A DNA stretch of 52,256 nucleotides from Alphaproteobacteria bacterium (lineage in GTDB: Bacteria; Pseudomonadota; Alphaproteobacteria; Rhodospirillales; Casp-alpha2). The stretch covers positions 1 to 52,256 of the forward strand of contig JACNJX010000069.1 of the NCBI GenBank assembly GCA_014382345.1, written 5' to 3'. Each line of letters begins with the position of its first letter. Within the stretch, counting starts at the first letter, position 1. Positions 7,882 through 17,699 of the stretch are shown here, one piece after another. The translations under genes were made by a program, and so were the position numbers. The notes under the pieces are model-generated. The model saw nothing but the letters and a program-made list of their open reading frames with translations, was not told where the DNA came from and searched no databases.

Positions 7882-10743
7882 ATGGCAGCCAGACACGCAC
7901 CATCCACTCCGGACTCGGAACAAACAGCCCAGCGCCTGCTCGAATGCGTCCGTTCACTGGTTGAGGAATTGCAACCGGGCCGCACCGGTCTGGCTGTGGA
8001 ACTCGACAGCATTCTTGACCGGGAACTCGGTATCGACAGCCTGGGCCGCGTCGAACTGTTCGCCCGCATCGAAACCGAGTTCGATCTCGTCTTGCCCGAA
8101 GTCCTGTTCGCCAACGCAGAAACACCCCGGGACTTGCTGCGCGCCGCCATAGGTTCCGAAGGCAAGTCCGGCACAGCGGTAATTCCGTCACCGGTGATCG
8201 CCCCGGCCGACAGCGATATAGTCCCCTTGCCCCGGGAGGCCACAACCCTTTGCGAAGTGCTTGATTTCCACGCCGCCCAACACCCGGACCGTATCCACGT
8301 GCTGTTCCATTCCGATAACGGGACGGGCTTGACGCTAACCTATGGTGGTCTGCAAGAGGGCGCCCGACGCGTCGCCGCCGGGCTGCGGGTAAGGGGGCTG
8401 AATCCGGGTGAACCCGTAGCCATCATGCTGCCGACTTCGGACGCCTATATGATCGCGTTTTTTGGTGTTTTGATGGCAGGCGGCGTTACGGCGCCGCTTT
8501 ATCCGCCCGGTCGGCCGGCCCAGCTTGAGGAACATCTGACGCGGCATGCCCTTATCGTCGCCAACAGCCGGGCGCGTTTTATGATTACGGTGGAAGAAGC
8601 GAAACAGTTCACGTGGCTGCTGAAGGCCCGGGTCGAAACCCTTGAGGCGGTGCTGAGCGTGGAGGAACTCGAAAGCGAACCCGGAGACTGGAGTCCGCTC
8701 GATATCTCGCCGGCAGATACCGCCCTGTTGCAATATACATCGGGCAGCACCGGCAATCCCAAGGGCGTGGTGCTGAGTCATGCCAATCTGCTGGCAAATA
8801 TCCGCGTCATGGGCGAAGCCCTGGAAGCGGGTCCAAAGGACGTCTGTGTCAGTTGGCTTCCTCTTTACCATGATATGGGGCTGATCGGATCCTGGCTGGG
8901 CAGCCTGTATTTCGCCACCCGATTGGTCATCATGTCGCCGTTGGCCTTTTTGGCGCGGCCGGAACGCTGGCTCAGGGCTATTAGCGATAACCATGCCACA
9001 ATATCCGGCGGCCCCAATTTCGGTTTTGAGCTTTGCCTGAGACGCCTGGACCCGGAGAAACTGGCCGGGCTTGACCTGTCCAGTTGGCGGTGCGCCTTCA
9101 ATGGCGCGGAAATGGTCAGTCCCCATACCATTCAGGCTTTTTGCCAGCATTTTTCCGGGTTGGGTTTTGATGAACGGGCGATGATGCCGGTCTATGGTCT
9201 GGCGGAATCGTCGGTAGGACTTGCTTTTCCGCCCCTTGATCGCGGCCCCGTCATCGATGCCGTGGATCGGAACCTGTTCACGAAACGCGGGAAAGCAAAG
9301 GTTACCGATAATGAGAATGCACTGAAATTTGTTTCCAGCGGAAGGCCGCTCAGCAAACACCAGATCCGTATCGTTGACGCCGCCGGGCGTGACCTGCCGG
9401 ACCGCCACGAGGGCCGCTTGCAGTTTCGCGGACCGTCAGTGACCAGCGGGTATTTCCGTAATGTCGAACAGACCTCCCGTCTGTTCGCCGGCGATTGGCT
9501 GGAGTCCGGCGATCTGGCCTACATGGCGGATGGCGAGGTTTACATCACCGGACGCACCAAGGATCTCATCATCCGGGGTGGACGCAATATTTACCCGACC
9601 GAAGTTGAAGAAGCCATCGGCCGTCTGGAAGGCATCCAGGCCGGCAACGTCGCCGTGTTCGGAAGCCCCGATCCCGACACCGGTACCGAACGGTTGATCG
9701 TTCTCGCGGAATCCCGGAAACGGGAGGACGCGGACCGGGAAGGCCTGCGGGCTTCTATCATCGGTCTGGTTACGGATTTGACGGGGGTCCCGCCCGACGA
9801 TGTGGTCCTGGCTCCACCCCGCACCGTGCCGAAGACCTCCAGCGGCAAGATTCGCCGCGCCGCCAGCCGGGAAATTTACGAACTGGGCCGTGTCGGCGCG
9901 CCGTCACGGGCAGTCTGGTGGCAGGTGGTAAGGATTGCAGCTTCCGGCATTAAACCGGAACTGCGACGCCTGGGGTCGGCGCTGGGCGGCTATATTTACG
10001 GTGGATATGTCCTGGCAATAGCCGGGGTACTGGCGCCGCCGTTGTGGTTGGGGATCGTGCTGGGGCCGTCACGGCCTTTGCGACTGGGTTTGGTGCGAGG
10101 GGTTATCCGGTTGTTTTGCCTTGCCGCACGAATTCAAGTCACGCTTCGGGGGCTGGAAAATTTGCCGCCCGGGGATCGGACGCAAATTTTCGTTTCCAAC
10201 CACATGAGCTATCTGGATAGCGTTCTGTTGACGGCGTTCCTGCCCAGGAAATTTCAATTCATCGCCAAATCGGAACTGAAAGATAGCTGGCTGACCCGGT
10301 TACCGTTGGACAGGCTGGGCGTGGCCTACGTTGAACGCTTCGACCGTCAACAAAGCCTCGAAGACGCCGAGCGCATCACATCATCCCTTTCTGGCGGGGC
10401 CGCGCCTTTTTTCTTCGCCGAAGGCACCCTGACCCGGGATGCCGGCCTGCTGCCGTTCCAAATGGGGGCGTTTGTTGCCGCAGCCACGGCCGAGGCTCTT
10501 ATTGTGCCGGTGACCATACGCGGCACCCGCATGGTGTTGCGCGACAAAACCTGGCTTCCACGTCACGGCGCCGTCTCCATCACCATCAGCCCACCCGTGC
10601 AGCCAGAAAAATCGGAAGGGAGCGACATCTGGGCCGAGGCTGTGCGGCTACGAGACGCTGTCCGTGCTGAAATCCTGCGTCAATGCGCGGAACCCGACTT
10701 GGCCGGAGAACGTGCGGAATTATTTAGCGTAGAAACGGAATAG
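7882..10743 (+). CDS. Trifunctional fusion: acyl carrier protein, acyl-AMP ligase, PlsC-type acyltransferase
   Basis: A 953-residue chain with three modules. Residues 10-95 are an acyl carrier protein domain with phosphopantetheine site Ser53 in LGIDSLGRVELF. Residues about 125-665 are an adenylate-forming ligase of the fatty-acyl-AMP ligase type: YTSGSTGNPKG near 286-296, PVYGLAESSVGL, GRTKDLIIRGGRNIYP and the C-terminal SSGKIRR lysine. A hydrophobic stretch (about 700-745) precedes a PlsC acyltransferase with NHMSYLD (H-x4-D) near 773 and FAEGT near 847. It could activate a fatty acid as acyl-AMP, load it on its own carrier domain and transfer it to a lysophospholipid or other acceptor. That route is inferred, by analogy with E. 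coli Aas, which has the domains in reverse order and no carrier domain. Confidence 0.88.
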   Translation: MAARHAPSTPDSEQTAQRLLECVRSLVEELQPGRTGLAVELDSILDRELGIDSLGRVELFARIETEFDLVLPEVLFANAETPRDLLRAAIGSEGKSGTAVIPSPVIAPADSDIVPLPREATTLCEVLDFHAAQHPDRIHVLFHSDNGTGLTLTYGGLQEGARRVAAGLRVRGLNPGEPVAIMLPTSDAYMIAFFGVLMAGGVTAPLYPPGRPAQLEEHLTRHALIVANSRARFMITVEEAKQFTWLLKARVETLEAVLSVEELESEPGDWSPLDISPADTALLQYTSGSTGNPKGVVLSHANLLANIRVMGEALEAGPKDVCVSWLPLYHDMGLIGSWLGSLYFATRLVIMSPLAFLARPERWLRAISDNHATISGGPNFGFELCLRRLDPEKLAGLDLSSWRCAFNGAEMVSPHTIQAFCQHFSGLGFDERAMMPVYGLAESSVGLAFPPLDRGPVIDAVDRNLFTKRGKAKVTDNENALKFVSSGRPLSKHQIRIVDAAGRDLPDRHEGRLQFRGPSVTSGYFRNVEQTSRLFAGDWLESGDLAYMADGEVYITGRTKDLIIRGGRNIYPTEVEEAIGRLEGIQAGNVAVFGSPDPDTGTERLIVLAESRKREDADREGLRASIIGLVTDLTGVPPDDVVLAPPRTVPKTSSGKIRRAASREIYELGRVGAPSRAVWWQVVRIAASGIKPELRRLGSALGGYIYGGYVLAIAGVLAPPLWLGIVLGPSRPLRLGLVRGVIRLFCLAARIQVTLRGLENLPPGDRTQIFVSNHMSYLDSVLLTAFLPRKFQFIAKSELKDSWLTRLPLDRLGVAYVERFDRQQSLEDAERITSSLSGGAAPFFFAEGTLTRDAGLLPFQMGAFVAAATAEALIVPVTIRGTRMVLRDKTWLPRHGAVSITISPPVQPEKSEGSDIWAEAVRLRDAVRAEILRQCAEPDLAGERAELFSVETE

Positions 10744-10762
10744 GCCGGACGTAAGGACTTTC

Positions 10763-11023
10763 TTAGCGCAACGCCGACAGGTTGGCGATCAGGGCGGTGT
10801 TGACGCGGTTGATCTCTTCGGAGAGCAAATTCCCCTTGTCCCTGTCATCGACAAATTTGGAAGCGACGTCGGCGCAGCGGTGGCGTTCCTCGAGCAGGGC
10901 CTTGGTGATGGTGCGTTCCAGGGCATCGGCAATTTCCTTAGGCTGCGTATCCGCAGACACGCCGAGAATTCCCTGAATCTCCCTGGTCGCTTCCTCGGCG
11001 CGCGCTCTAAGGCTTCTGGCCAT
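10763..11023 (-). CDS. Small hypothetical protein at the end of the aap operon
   Basis: An 86-residue, charged, probably all-helical protein; I do not recognise a family. No membrane segment or signal peptide is visible. It starts at an ATG 17 bp after the stop of aapP on the same strand and ends convergently with the carrier-ligase-acyltransferase gene. The tight spacing suggests co-transcription with the amino-acid transporter, but no role can be read from the sequence. Its heptad-like leucine and isoleucine pattern would suit a helical bundle or coiled coil. Confidence 0.6.
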   Translation of the reverse strand: MARSLRARAEEATREIQGILGVSADTQPKEIADALERTITKALLEERHRCADVASKFVDDRDKGNLLSEEINRVNTALIANLSALR

Positions 11024-11040
11024 TTATTATTCCCCGTTTA

Positions 11041-11835
11041 TCAGTGCGCCAGGATCTGGCTGAGGAACAACTGGGTGCGTTCGTGCTGAGCATTGTCGAA
11101 AAATTCGTGTGGATCGTTCTGTTCGATGATCTCGCCCTCATCCATAAAGATCACCCGGTCGGCCACCGTCTTGGCGAATCCCATTTCGTGGGTGACCACG
11201 ATCATGGTCATGCCGGTTTCCGCCAGTTCAATCATCACGTCGAGCACCTCCTTGATCATTTCCGGGTCGAGCGCCGATGTCGGTTCGTCGAACAGCATGA
11301 TTTTCGGGTTCATGCACAGTGACCGCGCGATGGCGACGCGCTGTTGCTGGCCGCCCGACAGCTGGCCGGGGAATTTCAGGGCCTGTTCCGGAATCTTCAC
11401 CCGTTCCAGGTACTCCATGGCCGATTCCTCGGCCTCTTTTTTCGGTGTATGGCGGACCCAGATGGGACCAAGGGTGCAATTCTCGAGAACCGTCAGATGC
11501 GGGAACAGGTTGAAGTGCTGAAACACCATGCCGACTTCGCGGCGGGTTTCCTCGATCCGTTTCAGGTCGTTGGTCAGTTCGATGCCGTTAACGACGATCT
11601 GCCCTTGCTGATGCTCTTCAAGCCGGTTGATGCAGCGGATCATGGTTGATTTGCCCGACCCCGACGGGCCGCAAACGACGATGCGTTCCTTGGCCTTGAC
11701 GGAGAGATTGATATCTTTCAGGACATGAAACTCGCCGTACCATTTGTGCATCCCGACGATCTGGATGATGTCCTCCTCGCCTTTCGAGGATTTGATTTGT
11801 GCCGAGGTTTCGTTAAGGTTTTCCGTTTCCGCCAT
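11041..11835 (-). CDS. aapP: General L-amino-acid ABC transporter, ATP-binding protein
   Basis: A 264-residue polar-amino-acid ABC ATPase: Walker [10 protein letters not shown] at 56-64, Q-loop [16 protein letters not shown], signature LSGGQQQR at 159-166, Walker B IMLFDEP and the switch histidine in VVTHEMGFA. It powers uptake of L-amino acids together with AapQ and AapM and the binding protein AapJ. The frame stays open upstream into aapM, but homology begins after the ATG at 11835, 16 bp after the aapM stop, with GGAA ahead. It is the last transporter gene of the operon. Confidence 0.92.
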   Translation of the reverse strand: MAETENLNETSAQIKSSKGEEDIIQIVGMHKWYGEFHVLKDINLSVKAKERIVVCGPSGSGKSTMIRCINRLEEHQQGQIVVNGIELTNDLKRIEETRREVGMVFQHFNLFPHLTVLENCTLGPIWVRHTPKKEAEESAMEYLERVKIPEQALKFPGQLSGGQQQRVAIARSLCMNPKIMLFDEPTSALDPEMIKEVLDVMIELAETGMTMIVVTHEMGFAKTVADRVIFMDEGEIIEQNDPHEFFDNAQHERTQLFLSQILAH

Positions 11836-11851
11836 ATTTCCGGTTCCCTGT

Positions 11852-12991
11852 TTAATGCCCTGTATGCAGCTTTTTCTCGAGCCAGAGAGAATATCTCGAC
11901 ATGGAGAAACAGCTGATGAAGAAGAATATTGCGACAAAGACGTAGACTTCCGTCGAAAGCCCCTGCCATTTCGAATCCGCCAGAGACGAATTGCCGATAC
12001 CAAGAATATCCAGCCGCCCGATGACGATGACCAGCGTCGTATCCTTGTAAAGGCCGATGAAGGTATTGACGATGCCGGGAATGGAGATTTTCAGCGCCTG
12101 CGGCAGGATCACCTTGCGCATGGATTGCCAGTATTTCAGTCCCATGGCGTCGGCGGCTTCGTACTGTCCCTTGGGGATCGCCTGCAGGCCGCCACGGATA
12201 ACCTCGGCCATGTAGCCGGACGCGAACAGGGTTCCCATGATCAAAATCCGGACCAGCAGGTCGAAGTTGGTTCCCGGCGGCACGAAGTAGCTCAGCATCA
12301 CAGCGGCGACGAAAAAAAGCGTAATTAATGGCACGCCGCGAATGAATTCGATGAAGGAAACGCAGAGAATCCGCACGATCGGAAGATGCGATTGCCGGCC
12401 CAGCGCCAAAAGAATGCCGATGGGCAGAGAAAAGGCGATGCCGGTGACGCCGATAATGATGTTGAGCATCAGGCCGCCGAATTGATCGGTTGGAACTCTT
12501 TCCAGTCCAAACCCGCCGACCAGAAAAAAAGCGGCGATCAACGGATACAGGCACGAATAAATCAGCGCCTTACCGCGCTGGGGGGTGCCGTCATACAGCA
12601 CCGGCACCAGAGCCAGGATCAGCAACACGAAGGTCAGGTCGACACGCCAGCGTTCGGCTTCGGGATAAAACCCGTAAATGAACAACGACAACCGGTTGCC
12701 GATAAACGCCCAACAGGCCCCATTGGCCACGGCGCGGCAATCTTTTCGCGATTCCCCTTCAAAGGCCGCATCCAAGTATATCCAGTCCACCAACTGGGGA
12801 ATAACGGTGTACAGGAAATAAATGGTCAGAAGGGTCAACGCCGTATTGGTAACCGAACCGAACAGGTTGTATTGGATCCAGTGAACGGGGCCGTGAACGC
12901 TGGCCGGCGGGGGCAAGTCCGGGTGTGTGCCGGGCAGATATCCGCCGTCCTCGGTGACGGTCAGGGGTTTTTCGGTTTTGCTTAAGGTCAT
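11852..12991 (-). CDS. aapM: General L-amino-acid ABC transporter, permease AapM
   Basis: A 379-residue inner-membrane permease. A long N-terminal part with several hydrophobic segments precedes the HisM-type transport domain, whose coupling loop reads [23 protein letters not shown], preceded by EFIRGVPLI. Length and layout match AapM of rhizobia rather than the short HisM/GlnP permeases. I take the ATG at 12991, which has GGGGA ahead and lies just after the aapQ stop; an upstream ATG at 13021 would overlap aapQ. It should pair with AapQ as the membrane heterodimer. Confidence 0.9.
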   Translation of the reverse strand: MTLSKTEKPLTVTEDGGYLPGTHPDLPPPASVHGPVHWIQYNLFGSVTNTALTLLTIYFLYTVIPQLVDWIYLDAAFEGESRKDCRAVANGACWAFIGNRLSLFIYGFYPEAERWRVDLTFVLLILALVPVLYDGTPQRGKALIYSCLYPLIAAFFLVGGFGLERVPTDQFGGLMLNIIIGVTGIAFSLPIGILLALGRQSHLPIVRILCVSFIEFIRGVPLITLFFVAAVMLSYFVPPGTNFDLLVRILIMGTLFASGYMAEVIRGGLQAIPKGQYEAADAMGLKYWQSMRKVILPQALKISIPGIVNTFIGLYKDTTLVIVIGRLDILGIGNSSLADSKWQGLSTEVYVFVAIFFFISCFSMSRYSLWLEKKLHTGH

Positions 12992-13001
12992 GTCCGGTCC
13001 C

Positions 13002-14213
13002 CTATCTTTCCACCAGCGCAATACGCTTGTTGTACCAGTTCATGATCGCCGAAATGCCCAACGAGATACTCAGGTAGACGCCCATGACCAGGATCATGGA
13101 TTCCATTTCCTTGCCGGTCTGCATCATCGATATTCCGCCAATGGTGGCGACGATATCCATGTAGCCGATGGCAATAGCCAGGGACGAGTTCTTGGTCAGG
13201 TTCAGATACTGGCTGGTCAACGGCGGAATGATGACCCGAAGCGCCTGCGGTATAATAACCAGTTGCAGGATCCTGCCCCGTTTGATTCCGACCGCCTGCG
13301 ATGCCTCCCACTGGCCCTTGTTGATGGCGAGGATGCCTGAGCGGACGATTTCGGCGATAAAGGCCGACGTGTAGACGGAAAGCGCCAGCCACAAGGCCAG
13401 AAATTCGGGGATCATCGTCACCCCGCCCTTGAGGTTGAAGCGGCCAAGTTTCGGAAGTTCCCAGGTCAACGGCGCGCCGGTAATCAAAAAAACGAACAAC
13501 GGCAAGCCGATCAGGATGCCGAGGGAAATCAGGAACACGGGATATATCTTCCCGGTATCATCGCGCACCTTCCTGGCCCATCGGCGGAAGTAGATAATGA
13601 TGCCGATGGCGGCAAAAAAGGCAAAAACGGAATAGGAAAAGTCGTCTCCAAAAACCGGATTTGGAATGGTCAGGCCCCGGTTGGAAAGGAAAATACTGTC
13701 GCCGACATATAGCGCCTGGCGTGGGCTCGGCAATACGTGAACGATGATTCCGTGGATCAGCAGGATGTGCAGCAGAACCGGCACGTTACGGATCACTTCG
13801 ATCAGGCAGTAGACCATTCGGCTGGCGATCCAGTTATGGGACAGCCTGATGATGCCAAACAGGAAGCCCAGGATGGTTGCCGTAATAACACCGAAAAAAG
13901 CGACCAGGCCCGTATTCAGAAGCCCTACCAGCATCGCCCGGAAATGCGTGCTCTGGGATGTGTATTCGATCAGCCGCTGGTTGATGTCGTAGGACGCGGA
14001 CATACCAAGGAAATCGAAACTGAAGGTCTTGCCGAGGGCTTCCAGGTTGAGGATTGCGTTGTTGACGATGTAAGCGATAAACGCGAACAACAAGGAAATG
14101 GTCAGTATTTGCAGAATGACAGAGCGCGTATCCTTGTTGCGCCAAAGCCGGAGAAGGATATTCGGTGCGTCGGTCCCCCGCGTTTCGCCTGCCTGATTTT
14201 CGGCTGTTGTCAC
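13002..14213 (-). CDS. aapQ: General L-amino-acid ABC transporter, permease AapQ
   Basis: A 403-residue inner-membrane permease with about eight hydrophobic segments. The first transport-domain motif is EVIRNVPVLLHI and the coupling loop is EIVRSGILAINKGQWEASQA, both typical of AapQ/HisQ. The N-terminal 30 residues are polar and cytoplasmic. It follows aapJ after about 195 bp that hold a strong hairpin terminator, an arrangement that gives more binding protein than permease. It precedes aapM by 10 bp. Confidence 0.92.
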   Translation of the reverse strand: MTTAENQAGETRGTDAPNILLRLWRNKDTRSVILQILTISLLFAFIAYIVNNAILNLEALGKTFSFDFLGMSASYDINQRLIEYTSQSTHFRAMLVGLLNTGLVAFFGVITATILGFLFGIIRLSHNWIASRMVYCLIEVIRNVPVLLHILLIHGIIVHVLPSPRQALYVGDSIFLSNRGLTIPNPVFGDDFSYSVFAFFAAIGIIIYFRRWARKVRDDTGKIYPVFLISLGILIGLPLFVFLITGAPLTWELPKLGRFNLKGGVTMIPEFLALWLALSVYTSAFIAEIVRSGILAINKGQWEASQAVGIKRGRILQLVIIPQALRVIIPPLTSQYLNLTKNSSLAIAIGYMDIVATIGGISMMQTGKEMESMILVMGVYLSISLGISAIMNWYNKRIALVER

Positions 14214-14329
14214 CTTAGTCCCCTGTTCTTATGCCCTGCTTATTATTTAAATGTCTTACGGACCGGGCTTTGTTTCCGGAATTAAAATATAAAAAATTAA
14301 GAAAAGATTTTGCTAACCCTAAAACAAGG

Positions 14330-14370
14330 CGCGCCGGACGGAGGTTTCCGTCCGGCGCGATTTTCTTGTT
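14330..14370 (-). terminator. Hairpin terminator/attenuator between aapJ and aapQ
   Basis: A perfect 13-bp stem (CGCGCCGGACGGA at 14330-14342, TCCGTCCGGCGCG at 14347-14359) with a 4-nt loop. In the reverse direction it is followed by CCTTGTTTTAG, in the plus direction by ATTTTCTTGTT. Placed directly after the binding-protein gene, it would let only part of transcription continue into aapQMP. Confidence 0.75.
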
Positions 14371-14408
14371 CTGGCTACAAGGCCATTTTCTCTCTAATGG
14401 GCCCTGTT

Positions 14409-15431
14409 TTACCGGAACGGCGGGGAATATTGTAGTCCACCGTTCTTGTAGTGTGCGTTCAAGCCGCGAGCCAGCCCGATATTGGTTTTCGTACCGAGGT
14501 TGCGCTCGAAGATTTCCGCATAGTTACCCTGCGACTTGATCGCGCGCTTGGCCCAATCCTTGTCGAGGCCGATCATCGTGCCCAAGGTTCCTTCGGAACC
14601 GAGCAGACGGGCCGTGGCGGGGTTCTTCTTTGAAGCCATGGCGTCGGCATTGGCAGCCGTGACGCCGTGTTCTTCACCGGCGATCAGGGCATAAACCGTC
14701 CAGCGGACGATATCGGCCCACTGATCGTCACCGTGTCGAACGACGGGACCAAGCGGCTCCTTGGAAATGATTTCCGGCAGGATCAGATGGTCGCCGGAAT
14801 TGTCGAAGGTCGCGCGCGTCGCGGCCAGACCGGAAGCGTCCGTCGTGTAGGTGTCGCAACGGTCAGCCAGATAGTTTTTGCGGGCTTCTTCGTTGGACTC
14901 AATCGGAACCGGCTTGTAGGTGATCTTGTTGGCGCGGAAGTAGTCGGCCAGGTTCAACTCGGTGGTGGTGCCGGTTTGGATGCAGACCGTGGCGCCGTCC
15001 AGTTCCTTGGCGTGCTTGACGCCCTTGGACTTGCGGATGATGAAGCCCTGGCCGTCATAATAGGTGGTGTGGATGAAGTTCAGCTTGACGTCGACGTCGC
15101 GGACGAAGGTCCATGTCGTGTTACGGAAGATGACGTCACCTTCCTTGGAGTTCAGCAGCGTGAAGCGGGTCTTGCCGGTGGCGGGGATGTATTTGACTTT
15201 TTCCCCGTCGCCGAGAACCGCGGCGGCAACCGAACGGCACATGTCGGCGTCGAAGCCTTTCCAGCGGCCGGACTTGTCGGTGTAGGAAAATCCGGGAAGA
15301 CCGGTGTTAACGATGCAATTGAGAACGCCACGGGCTTTCACGTCTTCCAACGTGCCGGCCTTGGCGGCTTGCGATGAGAACGTCAGCGCCGCCACCGCGA
15401 CTGCGGCAAGGGCGTAGGATAGCTTCTTCAT
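14409..15431 (-). CDS. aapJ: General L-amino-acid ABC transporter, periplasmic binding protein
   Basis: A 340-residue periplasmic solute-binding protein with a clear Sec signal peptide (MKKLSYALAAVAVAALTF, cleavage near SQAAKA). The mature start GTLEDVKARGVLNCIVNTG and the interior GFDADMCRSVAAAVLGD are typical of AapJ, which binds a broad range of polar L-amino acids and feeds the AapQMP complex. AGGGAG precedes the ATG. It is the first gene of the operon and diverges from metC. In related bacteria the system is regulated with nitrogen supply; no specific site was recognised here. Confidence 0.94.
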   Translation of the reverse strand: MKKLSYALAAVAVAALTFSSQAAKAGTLEDVKARGVLNCIVNTGLPGFSYTDKSGRWKGFDADMCRSVAAAVLGDGEKVKYIPATGKTRFTLLNSKEGDVIFRNTTWTFVRDVDVKLNFIHTTYYDGQGFIIRKSKGVKHAKELDGATVCIQTGTTTELNLADYFRANKITYKPVPIESNEEARKNYLADRCDTYTTDASGLAATRATFDNSGDHLILPEIISKEPLGPVVRHGDDQWADIVRWTVYALIAGEEHGVTAANADAMASKKNPATARLLGSEGTLGTMIGLDKDWAKRAIKSQGNYAEIFERNLGTKTNIGLARGLNAHYKNGGLQYSPPFR

Positions 15432-15680
15432 AGAATCAACTCCCTGATAGGTTGGTGTTTTTAAAAATAATTTCTTTGACCCCTGTCTTGATCTTCGGGA
15501 CCGTGGATGAACCGTATCAGGAATTGTTTTGTAATCTCAAGGGGAAAGCGAAACCTTTTCTTGTATATGGTATACCAACGTAACCAGCGGTCTTTTATTT
15601 TCGGCTAACGGCGATTGCATCCCGCCCGTTCCTGAGTCAGCCTGCGATGAAACATACAAACATATGGAGCCGTGCTTCCG

Positions 15681-16844
15681 ATGAAAAAAGACACCCTGTT
15701 GACCCATAGCGGACGCCATCCGGAAGACAATTTCGGCATCGTCAACCCGCCGGTCTATCATGCTTCGACCGTGACCTTCCCGACGATGGAAAAATATGAG
15801 GCCAAACCGGCCACGCCTTTCGCCGGGGTCCAGTACGGACGCACCGGGACGCCGACGACGTTTGCACTGGAAGAAGCCGTCACCGTTTTGTACGGCGGGC
15901 ACAAAACAGTCGCCACGTCTTCAGGCGCCGCGGCCATCGCCATTACCATGACGGCGTTTTTGAAATCCGGCGACCATGCCTTGGTGATCGACAATGTCTA
16001 TGGGCCGACGCGCACACGGGTGTCGGACGGATTGTTGGCGCGCGCCGGTGTCGAGGTGACGTATTTTGATCCCGCCCAGCCTATCGGCGGACTGCTGCGT
16101 GCGGAAACCAAAGTCGTCTTTATCGAATCTCCCGGCTCCCTGACCTTCGAAATGATCGACGTCGCGGCCATTGCCGCCGAAGCTCACGAAGTGGGCGCCC
16201 TGGTGCTGATGGACAACACCTGGGCGACGCCGTTGCTGTTCCGTCCCTTCGAACAAGGCGTCGATATCGTCATCGAGGCGGCGACCAAATACATCGGCGG
16301 CCATGCCGACGTCATGCTGGGGCTGGTTACGGTGCAGACCCCCGAGCACCATCTGGCGGTCAAAAGTACGGCCAACGCCATGGGCAATTGTCCCGGGCCG
16401 GACGATTGTTATCTGGGCCTTCGCGGGCTTCGCACCTTGTCGGTGCGCCTGGAGCGCCACCAGAAGAATGCCTTGAAAGTGGCCGGGTGGCTCGCTGAAC
16501 GTCCCGAGATCGACCGGGTGCTTTACCCTGCCCTGCCCGGCGACCCCGGCCATGCTCTTTGGAAGCGGGATTTCTCCGGCGCGTCGGGTTTGTTCGGCCT
16601 GATCCTCAAGCCGTGCTCCAGGGACGCCGTGTCGGCGATGCTGGACGGAATGGAATTGTTCGCCATGGGCGCAAGCTGGGGCGGCTATGAAAGCCTGATG
16701 ATCCCGGCGGAACCGGGCAAAATCCGCACGGCGTCGGAATGGTCGGCCGCCGGCCCAACGCTTCGCCTGCATATCGGACTGGAAGATCCCGACGACCTGA
16801 TCGCCGATCTGGAAAAGGGACTGGCGCGCCTCAGATCAAACTGA
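15681..16844 (+). CDS. metC: Cystathionine beta-lyase, PLP enzyme
   Basis: A 387-residue Cys/Met-metabolism PLP enzyme. The PLP lysine is Lys203 in EAATKYIGGHADVMLG, and the substrate-side motifs YGRTGTPTTFALEEA and LVLMDNTWATPLLF fit cystathionine beta-lyase, which converts cystathionine to homocysteine, pyruvate and ammonia. A GTG nine bases upstream is in frame, but GGAG at 15665-15668 is better spaced for the ATG at 15681. It stands alone, divergent from aapJ and convergent with znuB. Another gamma-family PLP lyase is possible, but the motif set is good. Confidence 0.9.
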   Translation: MKKDTLLTHSGRHPEDNFGIVNPPVYHASTVTFPTMEKYEAKPATPFAGVQYGRTGTPTTFALEEAVTVLYGGHKTVATSSGAAAIAITMTAFLKSGDHALVIDNVYGPTRTRVSDGLLARAGVEVTYFDPAQPIGGLLRAETKVVFIESPGSLTFEMIDVAAIAAEAHEVGALVLMDNTWATPLLFRPFEQGVDIVIEAATKYIGGHADVMLGLVTVQTPEHHLAVKSTANAMGNCPGPDDCYLGLRGLRTLSVRLERHQKNALKVAGWLAERPEIDRVLYPALPGDPGHALWKRDFSGASGLFGLILKPCSRDAVSAMLDGMELFAMGASWGGYESLMIPAEPGKIRTASEWSAAGPTLRLHIGLEDPDDLIADLEKGLARLRSN

Positions 16845-16858
16845 TTTTGATCGATTGT

Positions 16859-16905
16859 AAAAAATTAGAGCAACTTATCTGCCCTCACTCGAGGGCAGGT
16901 TGCTC
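16859..16905 (-). terminator. Terminator of the zur-znuCB operon
   Basis: Nested complementary arms (CTGCCCTC 16879-16886 with GAGGGCAG 16891-16898, and GAGCAAC 16868-16874 with GTTGCTC 16899-16905) form a long stem; on the reverse strand it is followed by TAATTTTTTAC. It begins at the stop codon of znuB. Confidence 0.8.
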
Positions 16906-17699
16906 TACCGCTTCGCAATAACGGCGGACGCCGCCGTCACCAGAAGGAATAGAACGAAGGCGGCGGCGACGATGGACGGGCCAGACGGCGTGTCCAACTG
17001 CATGGAGCCCCACAATCCTCCTGCTACGGCGACGCACCCGGCCAAGGCGGCCAGCCCGGCCATCTGTTCCGGTGTCGAGGCAAACCTTCGAGCCGCCGCC
17101 GCCGGAATGATAATCAGCGATGTCACCAGCAGGATGCCGACCACTTTCATGGCCAGCGCCACGATGACCGCCAGCAAGAGCATATATCCGAGGTTGACGG
17201 CGCGTACCGGAACGCCTTCGACCAGGGCCAGTTCCTCATTCACGGTCGCCGCCAGCAACGGCCGCCACAACACGGCCAGCACGCCGGCGACAAGGGCGCC
17301 GCCGACGTAAATCAACACAATGTCAGCCTCCGTCGTTGCCAGGACGTCGCCGAACAAATAGCCCATCAAATCGATGCGCTGGTTTTCCATGAACGACATG
17401 GCGATCAGCCCGAAGGCCAGGCTGGCGTGCGCCAGGATGCCGAGCAGCGTGTCATTTGACAGCCCCGAAGGCCTGGACAGGCTGACCAGCAGGACCGCGA
17501 CGACGGCACAGACGGTGAAGATGCCGATGTTGAGATTGATGCCGAGCAGAAACCCCAGCGCCACGCCGAGCAAAGCCGAGTGCGAAAGTGTTCCGCCGAA
17601 AAACGCCATGCGCCGCCACACCACGAACGCACCCAAAGGCCCCGCCACGGCGGCGACGCCGAAACCGGCGATCAGGGCGCGGAGCAGAAAGTCATCCAT
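16905..17699 (-). CDS. znuB: Zinc ABC transporter, permease
   Basis: A 264-residue ABC-3 family permease with seven or eight hydrophobic segments, starting [20 protein letters not shown] and containing the [18 protein letters not shown] stretch near residue 28, a family hallmark that lies near the metal path. It forms the inner-membrane channel for Zn2+ with ZnuC. The frame is open upstream inside znuC, but the ATG at 17699 overlaps the znuC end by 8 bp, a normal coupled arrangement. It is the last gene of the zur-znuC-znuB operon; no znuA gene lies in the window. Confidence 0.9.
   Translation of the reverse strand: MDDFLLRALIAGFGVAAVAGPLGAFVVWRRMAFFGGTLSHSALLGVALGFLLGINLNIGIFTVCAVVAVLLVSLSRPSGLSNDTLLGILAHASLAFGLIAMSFMENQRIDLMGYLFGDVLATTEADIVLIYVGGALVAGVLAVLWRPLLAATVNEELALVEGVPVRAVNLGYMLLLAVIVALAMKVVGILLVTSLIIIPAAAARRFASTPEQMAGLAALAGCVAVAGGLWGSMQLDTPSGPSIVAAAFVLFLLVTAASAVIAKR

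Noticed and set aside
15432-15680. A methionine-related riboswitch upstream of metC
   Set aside because: No SAM or SAH riboswitch core was recognised in the 250-bp divergent region; only ordinary promoter-like AT-rich stretches are present.
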